From contig QHYR01000033.1 in the NCBI GenBank assembly GCA_003223315.1, positions 1 to 41,484 on the forward strand: 41,484 bases of DNA, written 5' to 3'. The notes under the pieces were generated by a model. That model searched no databases, was not told the origin of the DNA, and saw nothing but the letters and a program-made list of their open reading frames with translations. Of this stretch, positions 8,592 through 17,004 are shown one piece after another. Positions within the stretch are counted from its first letter, which is position 1. Each line of letters opens with the position of its first letter. Position numbers and translations under genes: made by a program. The DNA comes from Acidobacteriota bacterium (lineage in GTDB: Bacteria; Acidobacteriota; Terriglobia; Acidiferrales; UBA7541).

Positions 8592-8824
8592 TCCGGTTCC
8601 TCACCCGAGACAAATGCGGGTCCCCAGCTTGCGCCGCCTTTGCGTATGCTGAGGGTCGTACGGCGCACAACCATTTTCCGTTAACCTGAACGAGTGATGA
8701 TCGTCACATGCCTATTCTGTGTTTAGTTGAACATTGGTCCGGTGGATGCTTCCTGGCCGGAGCCATCGGGGTCACAGGGGAAAGCCGCAATGCGGTAGCT
8801 GATCTGGCCCCGTTCAGCCGAGCG

Positions 8825-9787
8825 TCAGAAAGAGTATCGAACGGAAAATACCGCGCGGTGATTGTACGTATGAAACCGCGTGGCCGCGATTTGCATGCCA
8901 GCGGCGGTAGAAAACCGCAGAGCCCGCCAGACCCGCACTCTGCCGAATCCCAGCCCCGGCGTTAGAAACACCTGCGTTGCGCCCGCATTCTTCCCCGTGA
9001 GAAAGTATGTGGAATTGGCCTCGACCTCCGGCCACAGCTTCCAAAACATACGGTACTGGAAAGCCGTGTTCGAAACGAGTTGCCTGCCCAACGCGGCTGT
9101 ATCCCCGCTGGGCAGGCTCGCTCCAAATGTGGACTGCACGTCGAATCTTCCCCAGCCTTTTCCGACGGCGATTGCCGGAGAAAGAATCGCATCGCGCATT
9201 GCGTTTGAGCCGCCGGGGACCGTGGCGCTTAGGAACAGCGTCAGCAGGTAATCGCCTTCTCTTGGCCCCGATGCGGCTAATCGGAACTTCAGCATCACCG
9301 GGATGTCCCCGAAACCGTCGGGGGTAGCCAGGCCCATATGCGCTACGTACGACGGAGGTCCGACCATCAGTTGGATACGCGGAGCAATGATGAATTCCAG
9401 TCCTTTTCCGCCTCCGAAGTTGTAATCCGTCCCGCCGAGCGTTGTGGGTTGCCGCCACAGGTCGTAACGAAATTCCTGTTTCAGGCGTCCGGATGTCGTT
9501 GCTATTGGGGAAAGCCAGTCCGGCTGTTCTGCTTGGATACGTTCTCCCATCCTGAACCAGTTCCGGAAGAGACCGGAAGCACCGCCCCGCTCTTCTGATC
9601 CGGAGGCGGATTGTGAGACCTGAGTCGTGGGCGCCGCGTGCGTGGAGTCCTCCGACGAGCCATTCGCTGCCGATTGAGCGCACGAATAGGTGTCAGCAAA
9701 CTTGCATTCATCCGCCCAAAGGAGTGGTGTTGCCCAACTGATGGCGTATAACCATCCCGCGAGAAGGACTTTTGGCAGGGATTTCAC
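8825..9787 (-). CDS. Outer-membrane beta-barrel protein, unknown substrate
   Basis: A 320-aa protein with a signal peptide (KVLLAGWLYAISWATPLLWA), a Ser/Gly-rich linker to ~70, and then alternating amphipathic strands ending in RAVFSVRYSF. The terminal Phe is the outer-membrane insertion signal. Strand-like blocks include GLEFIIAPRIQLMVG, FGDIPVMLKFRLAA, YLLTLFLSATVPGG and GRFDVQSTFGASLP. The pattern resembles channel or MetA-like transporter proteins annotated as hypothetical outer-membrane proteins, but no specific family is certain. A long open frame over 8814-9683 on the same strand is a shadow. A terminator hairpin on the same strand (9813-9858) lies just upstream, so it has its own promoter or is transcribed alone. 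Confidence 0.82.
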   Translation of the reverse strand: MKSLPKVLLAGWLYAISWATPLLWADECKFADTYSCAQSAANGSSEDSTHAAPTTQVSQSASGSEERGGASGLFRNWFRMGERIQAEQPDWLSPIATTSGRLKQEFRYDLWRQPTTLGGTDYNFGGGKGLEFIIAPRIQLMVGPPSYVAHMGLATPDGFGDIPVMLKFRLAASGPREGDYLLTLFLSATVPGGSNAMRDAILSPAIAVGKGWGRFDVQSTFGASLPSGDTAALGRQLVSNTAFQYRMFWKLWPEVEANSTYFLTGKNAGATQVFLTPGLGFGRVRVWRALRFSTAAGMQIAATRFHTYNHRAVFSVRYSF

Positions 9788-9812
9788 GCTGCTTCTCCTT
9801 GACGTACTGGTC

Positions 9813-9860
9813 TAAAACAAAAACGGCCACTGCCCGAAATAACTTTGGCGAGTGGCCGCT
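9813..9860 (-). terminator. Rho-independent terminator (minus strand)
   Basis: On the minus strand CGGCCACT (9858-9851) pairs with AGTGGCCG (9831-9824), with extra inner pairing CGCC/GGC, and is followed directly by TTTTTGTTTT (9823-9814). This is a textbook intrinsic terminator. It ends transcription coming from the 9970-10158 / 10185-11156 region before the barrel gene. Confidence 0.8.
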
Positions 9861-9969
9861 TGCGATCTTTTCAGAAGTATTCTTCTACTTCATTCGCCTC
9901 CACGCGCCCAAAGTTGGCTCCGGACAGCAGCGATACCCGATAGTCGGCTGCAACTGAGCTTCGATTTGG

Positions 9970-10158
9970 TTAGCGCGAATCAGAACCACCCTTGGCGGCA
10001 TTTTCCTTGGCGTGCCGCTTGAAAAACGAGTGCCAATCGTACTCGTGGATTGCGGCCGCGTCAATGCGCTGGTTATGGATTGACGCTCGGCGGGATATTT
10101 TTGCCGCTGAGCTAAGGATTGCAGCATTTTCGAGGTGTTGAGTCGCTAGATCTTTTGG
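9970..10158 (-). pseudogene. Startless short reading frame, possible gene remnant
   Basis: After a TAG at 10159-10161 the minus strand has 62 open codons ending at TAA (9972-9970), without ATG, GTG or TTG. The translation looks protein-like: DLATQHLENAAILSS, then AAAIHEYDWHSFFKRHAKEN, then AAKGGSDSR. Immediately upstream in the same frame is VANALRYHL before the TAG. A proper terminator follows 110 bases later, as expected for a real 3' gene end. It may be the end of a decayed gene whose 5' part was replaced by the 10185-11156 gene. The ATG frame over 9885-10127 looks less protein-like. No family is recognised. Confidence 0.35.
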
Positions 10159-10184
10159 CTACAGGTGGTACCGCAGCGCGTTCG

Positions 10185-11156
10185 CTACTTCTGTTCGGGA
10201 ACGACGACGTCGCCAATATCCCTGTTATAGGCGGCCATCTCCGATGGTGAGCAGAGCAGCTCCGGGATATCGAAATCGGGTGGTTGCAAGTGGAGAGGGA
10301 ACTTGTTGAGGCCCAGCCAGGGTTGCGTGTACATCTTCGGGTCATTAATCGTCACCGTCAACTCCATGTTGTCGTGGTCCACGCGGTGAAACCGTTCCTC
10401 CACCCGCAAATCTTCGCTATGCGGACGACCCGCATGGTCGAGCCAGCTTTTTGGATTCAGCCCCACGGTCTCGACGACGAAGGTGTAGTCATCCACCCAT
10501 TTGCCCACCGAGTACCCGTTCCAGCGCGGCTCTGGGTCCTTGGGGAATGGCCGCCCGTCTGTCCAGATGACGCGGTAATTGCCATAATACGGACTTAATA
10601 GAATCACCTGTTTCGCGGTTTGCACGAGGTTGAGGGTCCGCAATTCATAAAGCTCCATGTACGGGAACCCGAGCGGATCACAATGGTCCGCTGGATCATT
10701 GGCAAGCGCGGAGGGGACTTGCCTCACTCCCGGTCCCGAGGGCTTATTGGCCTTGAGTGCTGCCAGCCCCAAGGGCGTGTAAGGCAAAGGATGCACAATA
10801 CCGGTCTCGTCGGTGTATCCCCCTTCGGAACCTTCTCCGTTCTGGTCGGCCCGTCCATTGGGACCCTTTCCTCGTGAGAAAAATGCCGGGTGTTCTAACG
10901 CGCCACTAACCTGGCGTCCTCCATCCTCCGCTGCGGCATCCCAGATCCCAGAAATATCACGGCGCGGAGGCGGGGCTGACTTTTTGCCGGCGTAGGCGGA
11001 TTTTGGCGGCGGCACATTATTCCATTTCTCTCGCTGCACCTCATTTCCTGGCGCCTTGGGCGCAGTGGTCTGAGGGCGCAGAATGAGTGACAACGTCAAT
11101 ACTGCAATCGGGGCCGCGATCAGGGCCGCCATCGAGAACGCCACGCGCTTAGACAT
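10185..11156 (-). CDS. Secreted acidobacterial hypothetical protein, large cassette family (323 aa)
   Basis: The N-terminus is a hydrophobic signal or anchor (MAALIAAPIAVLTLSLIL). Family blocks: PPRRDISGIWD at ~64-74, PYTPLGLAALK, the first conserved Cys in DHCDPLGFP, VIWTDGRPFPKDPEPRWNGY, YSVGKWVDDYTFVVETVG, SWLDHAGRPHSEDLRVEERF, RVDHDNMELTVTINDP, MYTQPW, and the second conserved Cys in LLCSPSEMAAYN. It is very close to the 303-aa protein at 21261-22172 over these blocks and clearly its paralogue. It lies 155 bases downstream of a DUF6152 gene on the same strand (cassette B). Function is unknown; envelope location is inferred. Confidence 0.88.
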   Translation of the reverse strand: MSKRVAFSMAALIAAPIAVLTLSLILRPQTTAPKAPGNEVQREKWNNVPPPKSAYAGKKSAPPPRRDISGIWDAAAEDGGRQVSGALEHPAFFSRGKGPNGRADQNGEGSEGGYTDETGIVHPLPYTPLGLAALKANKPSGPGVRQVPSALANDPADHCDPLGFPYMELYELRTLNLVQTAKQVILLSPYYGNYRVIWTDGRPFPKDPEPRWNGYSVGKWVDDYTFVVETVGLNPKSWLDHAGRPHSEDLRVEERFHRVDHDNMELTVTINDPKMYTQPWLGLNKFPLHLQPPDFDIPELLCSPSEMAAYNRDIGDVVVPEQK

Positions 11157-11311
11157 TTCCGAAATCCTCCTGCGGCTTCTTCGGTTCCCAAGCTTCGAAT
11201 CTACCTGCGACGAAATTACCCGAAATTAGTGCTGGCCGCACGGGCCCAAGATCAGCCGAACGAGTTCGCGCCGCGAGTCGTTGCAGCACGGACTCTCACC
11301 GGAGCGATTCC

Positions 11312-11692
11312 TCATGGCTTGAATTGCTTGCCATTGATGATGATGCGGCTTGCGTTATTGATAATTCCGACCGGTTTGCCGTTCTTGGCCGCCTTGACTT
11401 CAATTTCGACTTCATCTCCGGGCTTGAATGTATTCTTCGACCAACCTACTTCGGTCTGGGAGACTGGATTTTGAGCCTCGAGAACCCAATGCGCCGGGTT
11501 GCCGGTGTCGTCCTTGGCGTCGACCTTCACGTAGACATGGGGATTGGCCCACACGTACTCCGTCACGGTTCCCTTCACCGTGATCGTTTTGGACGTGTCG
11601 TACACCGCGGTCCCGTGGTGTGCGGCGAGCGGAAGGGAAACCGCCAACAGGCCAACAACAACGAGGGGATTGGTCCTGAGTCTGTTTCTCAT
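11312..11692 (-). CDS. DUF6152 family exported protein (cassette B)
   Basis: A 126-aa protein. The frame is open to 11890, but the ATG at 11692 has AAGGAG eight bases upstream and is followed at once by a signal peptide (LVVVGLLAVSLPLAA). Cleavage before His-His gives a mature protein starting HHGTAVYD. Then come TITVKGTVTEYVWANPHVY, VDAKDDTGNPAHWVLEAQ, VGWSKNTFKPGDEVEIEV, and a C-terminal INNASRIIINGKQF. The next gene downstream is the 323-aa large protein. Divergent from the metallo-beta-lactamase-fold gene at 11934; the 241-base gap between them should hold both promoters, but only a TTATACT-like -10 (11872-11878) was noticed. Confidence 0.88.
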   Translation of the reverse strand: MRNRLRTNPLVVVGLLAVSLPLAAHHGTAVYDTSKTITVKGTVTEYVWANPHVYVKVDAKDDTGNPAHWVLEAQNPVSQTEVGWSKNTFKPGDEVEIEVKAAKNGKPVGIINNASRIIINGKQFKP

Positions 11693-11933
11693 GGCGCTCC
11701 TTGATACTCCTTGCATGGAACGGCACCCCGGTCCTGCACGGCCGTCCCAGGGCTGGAGCGATTCTAAACCTAGTTGCCAAGAGAAAGAATCGCCTTTGAA
11801 CCGTCGCGGAAGGGGAGACATCCTCAGCCCTTGCAAACATCCGCTCTTCATCCCCTCGGCCCCGCGCTGAGTTATACTCTCGGCTTCCATAACGGAAGCA
11901 CCTATCAGGAAAGCCGGACTTGAAGGAGGTTAC

Positions 11934-13139
11934 ATGGCCTCTGAGGAGAACGTACGGGAAAGAAGAATCAGCCGTCGTGAAGCGATGATGTGCGCAGCTT
12001 GGACGGGACTCGGAGTTGCCGCTGCGGCGACGAACCTTGGCGCATTGGAATCGCTTTGGGGCCAGGCTCAGCCACAAGCTCAAGCAAGGGTAGATGAGTC
12101 GTCGGAGCGCATCGGGTGGCCGGCCGTTAAGCCGCTTCCGCCGCTCGATCCACGCTACCCCGTAATGCCCACCTGGAAGACCCAACTGCGGCAACTGGCG
12201 CCCAACGTCTACGTCTACCAGCAACAAGGTGGCACGGGCCTCTTGAACGCGGGAATTTCCAATGCCGGCCTGTTCGTCGGAGACGATTCGCTCGTCGCCT
12301 TTGACGCTTTGGGATTTCCCATGCAGACCAAATCGTTTATTGCCGCAGCCAAGAAGGTTGGCGGAGGCAAGTCTTTCAGTCATCTGATCAACAGCCATCA
12401 CCACGGCGATCATGTGGCCGGCAACCAGTTTTTCGTTCCGGCGCAGATCCTGAGCCATCCGTACTGCCGGCAAGAGGTGGTGAAGGCTGCGGCCACAACT
12501 CCGGCATCTTGGCCCAAGCAAGAGGGCTTGGCGGACGGCACCGAAGTACGCAAATTGGTGCCGCCGAGCGTAACTTTTGAAGATCACTTGACCTACTACA
12601 TCGGCGGCAATGTCGTGGAATTTCATTTCGCGGGGCCGGCACACACTTGGGGCGACATCATGGCTTACTTGCCGCAGCACAAGATTCTCTTCGCTGCCGA
12701 TCTCGCGTTTTTCCACCTGGTGCCGTACGCGCATAACGGCTACATCACCAAGTGGCTCGAGGCCGTCGACAAAATCATGAAGATGGACGTGGATGTAATC
12801 GTCCCGGGCCATGGACCAGTGGGCGGAAAGAAAGAACTCGCCGACATGGCCGAATACTTCCGGGTCCTCAAGGCCGAGGCCAGGAAGCGTTACGATGCCG
12901 GCATGAGCGCCGGACGGGCCGCGGCAGATATCAACATGGGGAAATTTGTGAACTGGATGGGACCGGAGCGGATCGTCATGAACACGGTCCGCCTGTACGA
13001 CGAATTCAAGGGCACCCTTACTCCGGATCTCGATAAAGATGGCACGAAGCAAGCGATCGAGGAATACGACTCCATCAAAGGCGGAGGCAAAAAAGCCGCA
13101 CGGAGCTTGGCGGAAATCTTTGATCCTCTCGGCGGCTAA
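11934..13139 (+). CDS. Tat-exported MBL-fold metallohydrolase
   Basis: A 401-aa protein. The N-terminus carries a twin-arginine signal (SRREAMMCAAW followed by GLGVAAAATNLGA), so a folded, metal-loaded enzyme is probably exported by Tat. The metallo-beta-lactamase fold is shown by HHHGDH at 155-160, a His at 237 (AHTWGD), an Asp at 256 (AADLAFF) and a His at 293 (PGHGPV), which are the two-metal ligands. Residues 300-401 are a helical C-terminal region (ELADMAEYFRVLKAEARKRY). A strong GGAGG lies six bases before the ATG. The substrate is unknown; the family includes lactonases, thioesterases and phosphodiesterases. It is a stand-alone gene, convergent with the tRNA. Confidence 0.92.
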   Translation: MASEENVRERRISRREAMMCAAWTGLGVAAAATNLGALESLWGQAQPQAQARVDESSERIGWPAVKPLPPLDPRYPVMPTWKTQLRQLAPNVYVYQQQGGTGLLNAGISNAGLFVGDDSLVAFDALGFPMQTKSFIAAAKKVGGGKSFSHLINSHHHGDHVAGNQFFVPAQILSHPYCRQEVVKAAATTPASWPKQEGLADGTEVRKLVPPSVTFEDHLTYYIGGNVVEFHFAGPAHTWGDIMAYLPQHKILFAADLAFFHLVPYAHNGYITKWLEAVDKIMKMDVDVIVPGHGPVGGKKELADMAEYFRVLKAEARKRYDAGMSAGRAAADINMGKFVNWMGPERIVMNTVRLYDEFKGTLTPDLDKDGTKQAIEEYDSIKGGGKKAARSLAEIFDPLGG

Positions 13140-13189
13140 ACTCGATCCGCCTCAGCCTGGGAGCACCGTTCTTCGCTGCAAATTGAATG

Positions 13190-13265
13190 TGGTGGGCGGT
13201 CAGCGATTTGAACGCTGGACCTTCCGGGTGTAAACCGGATGCTCTTACCGCTGAGCTAACCGCCC
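13190..13265 (-). tRNA. tRNA-Val (anticodon TAC)
   Basis: Read on the minus strand, the acceptor stem GGGCGGT (13265-13259) pairs with ACCGCCC (13200-13194), followed by discriminator A and an encoded CCA (13192-13190). The D-arm is GCTCAGCGGTAAGAGC, the anticodon stem TCCGG/CCGGA encloses the loop TTTACAC (anticodon TAC, valine), and the T-arm contains GTTCAAATC. It has the full 76 bases with no intron. Confidence 0.97.
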
Positions 13266-13296
13266 ACGTTCCCGCATTCGTCCAAACATTGTGAAT

Positions 13297-13325
13297 AGCC
13301 TAAGCAATCTTCTCCTTCAGGTCAA
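13297..13325 (-). promoter_or_regulatory. Candidate promoter of tRNA-Val
   Basis: On the minus strand TTGACC (13325-13320) and TAGGCT (13302-13297) are spaced by 17 bases and end ~31 bases before the tRNA 5' end. The elements lie wholly between the tRNA and the upstream propeller gene. Confidence 0.45.
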
Positions 13326-13332
13326 TTTTCGG

Positions 13333-14358
13333 CTAGGGCACGACGTCGTAGACCTGCACCACCGCATCGGTAGTCCCGTGATGGTTGACGGCGATATAAA
13401 GCCGATTCGGTTGTGGGACAACAATTCCGGTAATGGAGTGAAAAGCGGTTGGAACCTGTCCGAGCGTGTCATAGCGATCGCCCTCTTCGCTTTTTTGCCA
13501 CACTTTCAGGAAAGGCGTACCGATGAGGTAAAGGCGCCTTGTCCCGGGATCGTAAATCGCGTCGTCATAATCGCCCACACACGGCAGCGTCGTAATCAGC
13601 TTGCCCGACTCGGAATCAATGACAAGAACTTTCCCCGGATCGCGAGAATGTACGAACAGACGGTGGTCCGGTTCGTCAAGAGCCATTGAGCCGAAATTCT
13701 TGCCTTCCTGGGGAAATGACCAAGTGGCCACGACAGACTGCTTCGTGCGATCGATCACAGCCACCGAGCCCTTGGAATACATATTGGTGAACATCCGTGG
13801 CCCTTTAGCTTCAAACCGAATCGTTTCAATACGATCCGCATCAATCTTGATGTCTCCCACTTTTTTGTCTGTTTTGGTGTCTACAACGCTGATGAGCGTA
13901 TAGTCTTGCTTGGCTTGCCTGCCGCCGTTGCCAACGTAAAACAATTGGGTAGCGGGATCGTAGATGCTGACGTCGGCATGAGCTTCCATGGGAATCGTTC
14001 CCAGAAGCTGGAACGATGTTCCATCGAAAACCTCTACTTGATTGGGACCGCCATCATCGACGACGTACAGCTTTTTCAATTCCGTGTTATAGCCCATGGA
14101 ATGCGGCGCCTTTGTGCCGGTGAGCTTCTGGATGAGCTTATTGGTCCGCAGGTCGATCACTTCGATGGCCGAGTTGTCTTCAGCAGCGAGGAAGAGACGC
14201 ATACCCGCGGGATCCACTTGAAAATGGTCGAAGTCCCCATCCTTCAGTCCTGGCAACGTGATCGTTTGCACGAGCTTCAATGGTCCGGGGACTTGGGAGT
14301 GACCCCGCACCACCCCGACCGCCAATACAATCAGGAACATCGCCATGATTTTTTTCAT
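13333..14358 (-). CDS. YVTN/YncE-like beta-propeller, exported (341 aa)
   Basis: The N-terminus is a signal peptide (MKKIMAMFLIVLAVGVVRGHSQ). The ATG at 14358 is chosen because GGAGAG lies just upstream and the signal follows directly; the frame is open to 14436. Repeats of the YVTN type recur: GMRLFLAAEDNSAIEVIDLR, KKLYVVDDGGPNQVEVFD, HRLFVHSRDPGKVLVIDS, RRLYLIGTPFLKVW, NRLYIAVNHHGTTDAVVQVY. This gives a seven-bladed propeller of normal length. It lies 88 bases after the 421-aa propeller on the same strand and is similar in layout to the 15908-16993 gene. Such proteins usually bind partners or ligands in the periplasm; a catalytic site is not evident. Confidence 0.88.
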   Translation of the reverse strand: MKKIMAMFLIVLAVGVVRGHSQVPGPLKLVQTITLPGLKDGDFDHFQVDPAGMRLFLAAEDNSAIEVIDLRTNKLIQKLTGTKAPHSMGYNTELKKLYVVDDGGPNQVEVFDGTSFQLLGTIPMEAHADVSIYDPATQLFYVGNGGRQAKQDYTLISVVDTKTDKKVGDIKIDADRIETIRFEAKGPRMFTNMYSKGSVAVIDRTKQSVVATWSFPQEGKNFGSMALDEPDHRLFVHSRDPGKVLVIDSESGKLITTLPCVGDYDDAIYDPGTRRLYLIGTPFLKVWQKSEEGDRYDTLGQVPTAFHSITGIVVPQPNRLYIAVNHHGTTDAVVQVYDVVP

Positions 14359-14446
14359 GGCTCTCCGGTTTTCGCTGACACCCTTTTTGCACGTGCTGTG
14401 AGAACGAGGACTTCGCAGCACACAAGCTGTTGGCATAATCGGTGGC

Positions 14447-15712
14447 TCACGGCATGTAGTCGAAGACCATGAGACGGGCTTCTTCCACGATCAGGTTAGA
14501 AAGAATCGGTTTCACGGCGCCTTGTTTGGAGTCCAACTCCTGAACGAGGTCGGCTTGTATATTCGCAGTATGACGCGGCGGCGTAAGAACGAAATGCTTC
14601 GGGACCGCCGCATAGAACCGCTTTAGTTCGGGAACCCACAGTCCGCTCTTCGCGATGGCACCGGTAGGAACTTTTCCGAGAAGTTGGAAATGGTTCGGGT
14701 CCATCTCCTGAAACACAGCAACCGTCCCCGTGGTTCCCGTGAAGTAGATGCGCCCTGTCGCTTCGTCATAGTCAACGTTGTCCGCGCCGCCAACGCTATC
14801 CAATGCTTGCACTACTTTTCCTGTCTGCGTATCCATGACGATAAGCTTCCCTGGTTCATATTGGTGCCCGCCGCCAATTTCGCCAATGTGGGGCTTCATG
14901 CGGCTGCCAACAAACAGCCGATGATGGATTGCGTCTAGTCCGGCGGCATGGGGCACGGGGCCTCCGGTGATCGGCCACTGCGCAATGACGGTGCGTTTTT
15001 CGAGGTCCACAACGGCTACATGGCTCTCCCCCGCGACGATATCTCCCATGGTGACGTACAATCTTTTTGCGGATGCATCGATTGCCACGCCCGCGGGGTC
15101 GCCACCCGGCAAACTGACACTGCCCACCAGTCTGGCGGTCCTTGTATCCACAATGTCGATCGAAGCACCGCCGGCTGCGTGATCGCTGCCGCCCCCAGAC
15201 TCAACCTGTTCCGCACTGGTGAAGACTTCGACGGCCGCGTAAAAGAGGTGTGTGCCTGGATCATAGGCGGCGTTATCGCCTCCTTTATTAGGATTAGCAT
15301 ATGCAGGCAATTTAACGGTTTTGCTAACGTCGTAGCCAGCGCCGTTGATGGCCATAACGCTGCTATCGGTAAGCGTCAGCCAGACCTCGTTTGTGTCGGG
15401 GAGATAAAAGAGTTTTTTGGGCATAGCTGGGAGCCCCGGCGTCTCGTGGATTACTTTGCCGGCGCGGAGGTCCACCACCAAAACGCTCCTCGCTGCCTCC
15501 CCGGCAATAAACAGGCGCTGACCTTTGACGTCAACTGCTAGGTGGTCCATGTAACCATCGGTGGGCAAGGGGATTGTCTCAGCCAACCGCAGAAGCCCAG
15601 ACATGTGCATCATAGGCATCAATGGCGGGGTGGTCGGCGACTCTTGAGCTCCGGCTGCCACTAAAACGAGGAAAGCGAACAAACTGGGAAAAATTATCCG
15701 CGGGGTCTTCAT
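14447..15712 (-). CDS. YVTN/YncE-like beta-propeller, exported (421 aa)
   Basis: The signal peptide is MKTPRIIFPSLFAFLVLVAAGAQ. An unusual Met-rich stretch (PLMPMMHMSG) follows at ~31-40. Blades: GQRLFIAGEAARSVLVVDLR, NEVWLTLTDSSVMAINGAGY, THLFYAAVEVFTSAEQVESG, KRLYVTMGDIVAGESHVAVV, HRLFVGSRMKPHIGEI, GRIYFTGTTGTVAVFQ, KRFYAAVPKHF. The C-terminal ~60 residues (KHFVLTPPRHTANI to VFDYMP) are an extension not present in the shorter paralogues. It is the first gene of a two-propeller group running leftwards and divergent from the third propeller at 15908. The Met/His content near the N-terminus could bind copper; that is inference. Confidence 0.88.
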   Translation of the reverse strand: MKTPRIIFPSLFAFLVLVAAGAQESPTTPPLMPMMHMSGLLRLAETIPLPTDGYMDHLAVDVKGQRLFIAGEAARSVLVVDLRAGKVIHETPGLPAMPKKLFYLPDTNEVWLTLTDSSVMAINGAGYDVSKTVKLPAYANPNKGGDNAAYDPGTHLFYAAVEVFTSAEQVESGGGSDHAAGGASIDIVDTRTARLVGSVSLPGGDPAGVAIDASAKRLYVTMGDIVAGESHVAVVDLEKRTVIAQWPITGGPVPHAAGLDAIHHRLFVGSRMKPHIGEIGGGHQYEPGKLIVMDTQTGKVVQALDSVGGADNVDYDEATGRIYFTGTTGTVAVFQEMDPNHFQLLGKVPTGAIAKSGLWVPELKRFYAAVPKHFVLTPPRHTANIQADLVQELDSKQGAVKPILSNLIVEEARLMVFDYMP

Positions 15713-15829
15713 TCTCTCTTCTATCCTCCGACGACGTAAAAACCGGCTCTTCTTCGCGTCGCGACAACCCTATCACTCGCCGCGCAACGCATCAATATAA
15801 TGCTGCCGTCAGAAGTGGACGCCAACTAG

Positions 15830-15859
15830 TTGACAATCGTGGAAGGCAGGATGTATAGG
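15830..15859 (+). promoter_or_regulatory. sigma70 promoter for the 361-aa propeller gene
   Basis: Perfect TTGACA (15830-15835), 18-base spacer, TATAGG (15854-15859). The predicted transcript start is near 15866, ~42 bases before the GTG start at 15908. A palindrome follows immediately. Confidence 0.55.
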
Positions 15860-15868
15860 CAGCATGAA

Positions 15869-15888
15869 ATCTATATCGGGACATAGAT
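15869..15888 (+). promoter_or_regulatory. Palindrome at the transcript start of the propeller gene
   Basis: ATCTAT (15869-15874), an 8-base spacer and ATAGAT (15883-15888) form a dyad at about +3 to +22 of the predicted transcript. It could be an operator for a repressor or a small 5' UTR hairpin ahead of the ribosome site CGGAG (15897-15901). Confidence 0.35.
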
Positions 15889-15907
15889 CCTCTTTTCGGA
15901 GTTCCAG

Positions 15908-16993
15908 GTGAGATCACAAACTATAATTGGTCGCTGCGGTTCGACTGGATTAAAGCCGGCGGTTTGTCTGGTCCTTGTCGAGACACTGATCGCCTTATTC
16001 CTGCCAGTTTTCCACCCCTCGACTAGCGTAAATGCCCAAGAAAAAGCGCCGCTGAAACTAATTGCCACCACTCCTTCGCCGGGTTTTTCAGGAGATTTCG
16101 ACCATTTTGCCGTGGACTTAAAGGGTAACCGCCTATTTCTGGCCGCCGAAGATCATAAGACCGTCGAAGTTTTTGACCTCCGAACGGGCAAGTCGCTCCA
16201 TAGCATCGCAGGGTTTGGGCAGCCGCATGCGATTCTCTTCCTCCCGGACACGAACAAATTAATCGTGACGGACGGAGACGATTTCGGCAGAGTTGCTTTA
16301 GTGGACGGAAAAAGTTACGAAGTCCTGGATACGATCAAGCTGCCGCCCGGCGTTGACGGCGCGATTTTCAATCCCCAGACCAAAGACTATTACGTCGAAA
16401 GCGGCGGCGGGACGGGCGCCGCGACACATCTGCTGAATATCATCGACGCGAAAAATTTCAAGCACGTCGGAGACATAACGCTGCCGGGCAACCACTCGGA
16501 GGCCATGGCCGTGGATCGCGCGGGAAAGAAGCTATACGTCAACCTGACGGGGACGAACGAAGTCGGCGTCGTCGACCTGGCAACTCGACAGCTGATTTCA
16601 CGATGGCCGGTTCCGAACGCGAAAGTGGAGAACTCCATGGTGCTGGACGAACCCAATCACCGGCTGTTTATCGCCACCCGGCAGCCGCCGACGTTCTTCG
16701 TTTTCGACACGGATACCGGGAAAGTAGTGACTTCACTTCCTTGTGCAGCGTTCAATGACGATATGTGGTTCGATCGCCCGCGAAAACGAATCTATGCCAC
16801 CGGAAGCGAGACCACCACGGTCATCCAGCAGCGCGACGCCGATCATTATGAACACGTCGCCGAAGTGCCCACGGGCTATCGCGCCAAGACGTCGATTCTC
16901 GTACCCGAACTGAATCGGCTTTATGTGGCAGTCTCAGGGAAGGGGAAGCCGGACGCGAAATTGGCGCTCCAAATCTTCCAAATACAGCCCTAG
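15908..16993 (+). CDS. YVTN/YncE-like beta-propeller, exported (361 aa)
   Basis: Starts with GTG at 15908, six bases after CGGAG. The hydrophobic segment PAVCLVLVETLIALFLPVF followed by VNAQEKA is a signal peptide. Blade motifs: GNRLFLAAEDHKTVEVFDLR, TNKLIVTDGDDFGRVALVDG, KKLYVNLTGTNEVGVVDLA, HRLFIATRQPPTFFVFDTD, KRIYATGSETTTVIQQRD, NRLYVAVSGKGKPDAKLA. Its opening (GDFDHFAVDLKGNRLFLAAE) is nearly the same as in the 341-aa protein at 13333-14358 (GDFDHFQVDPAGMRLFLAAE), so the two are close paralogues on opposite strands. Converges with the YfiR remnant 11 bases downstream. Function is unknown beyond a propeller scaffold. Confidence 0.88.
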   Translation: MRSQTIIGRCGSTGLKPAVCLVLVETLIALFLPVFHPSTSVNAQEKAPLKLIATTPSPGFSGDFDHFAVDLKGNRLFLAAEDHKTVEVFDLRTGKSLHSIAGFGQPHAILFLPDTNKLIVTDGDDFGRVALVDGKSYEVLDTIKLPPGVDGAIFNPQTKDYYVESGGGTGAATHLLNIIDAKNFKHVGDITLPGNHSEAMAVDRAGKKLYVNLTGTNEVGVVDLATRQLISRWPVPNAKVENSMVLDEPNHRLFIATRQPPTFFVFDTDTGKVVTSLPCAAFNDDMWFDRPRKRIYATGSETTTVIQQRDADHYEHVAEVPTGYRAKTSILVPELNRLYVAVSGKGKPDAKLALQIFQIQP

Positions 16994-17004
16994 CAGGCCT
17001 AGGC

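Noticed and set aside
8814-9683. 289-codon minus frame over the outer-membrane barrel gene
   Set aside because: Same strand, shifted frame, arginine/glycine-rich, no motifs; the 320-codon frame has a signal peptide and barrel C-terminus.
11412-13052. Long minus-strand open frame of 546 codons
   Set aside because: It lies antisense to the MBL-fold gene, which has a clear ribosome site, Tat signal and metal motifs; the antisense translation shows no domain.
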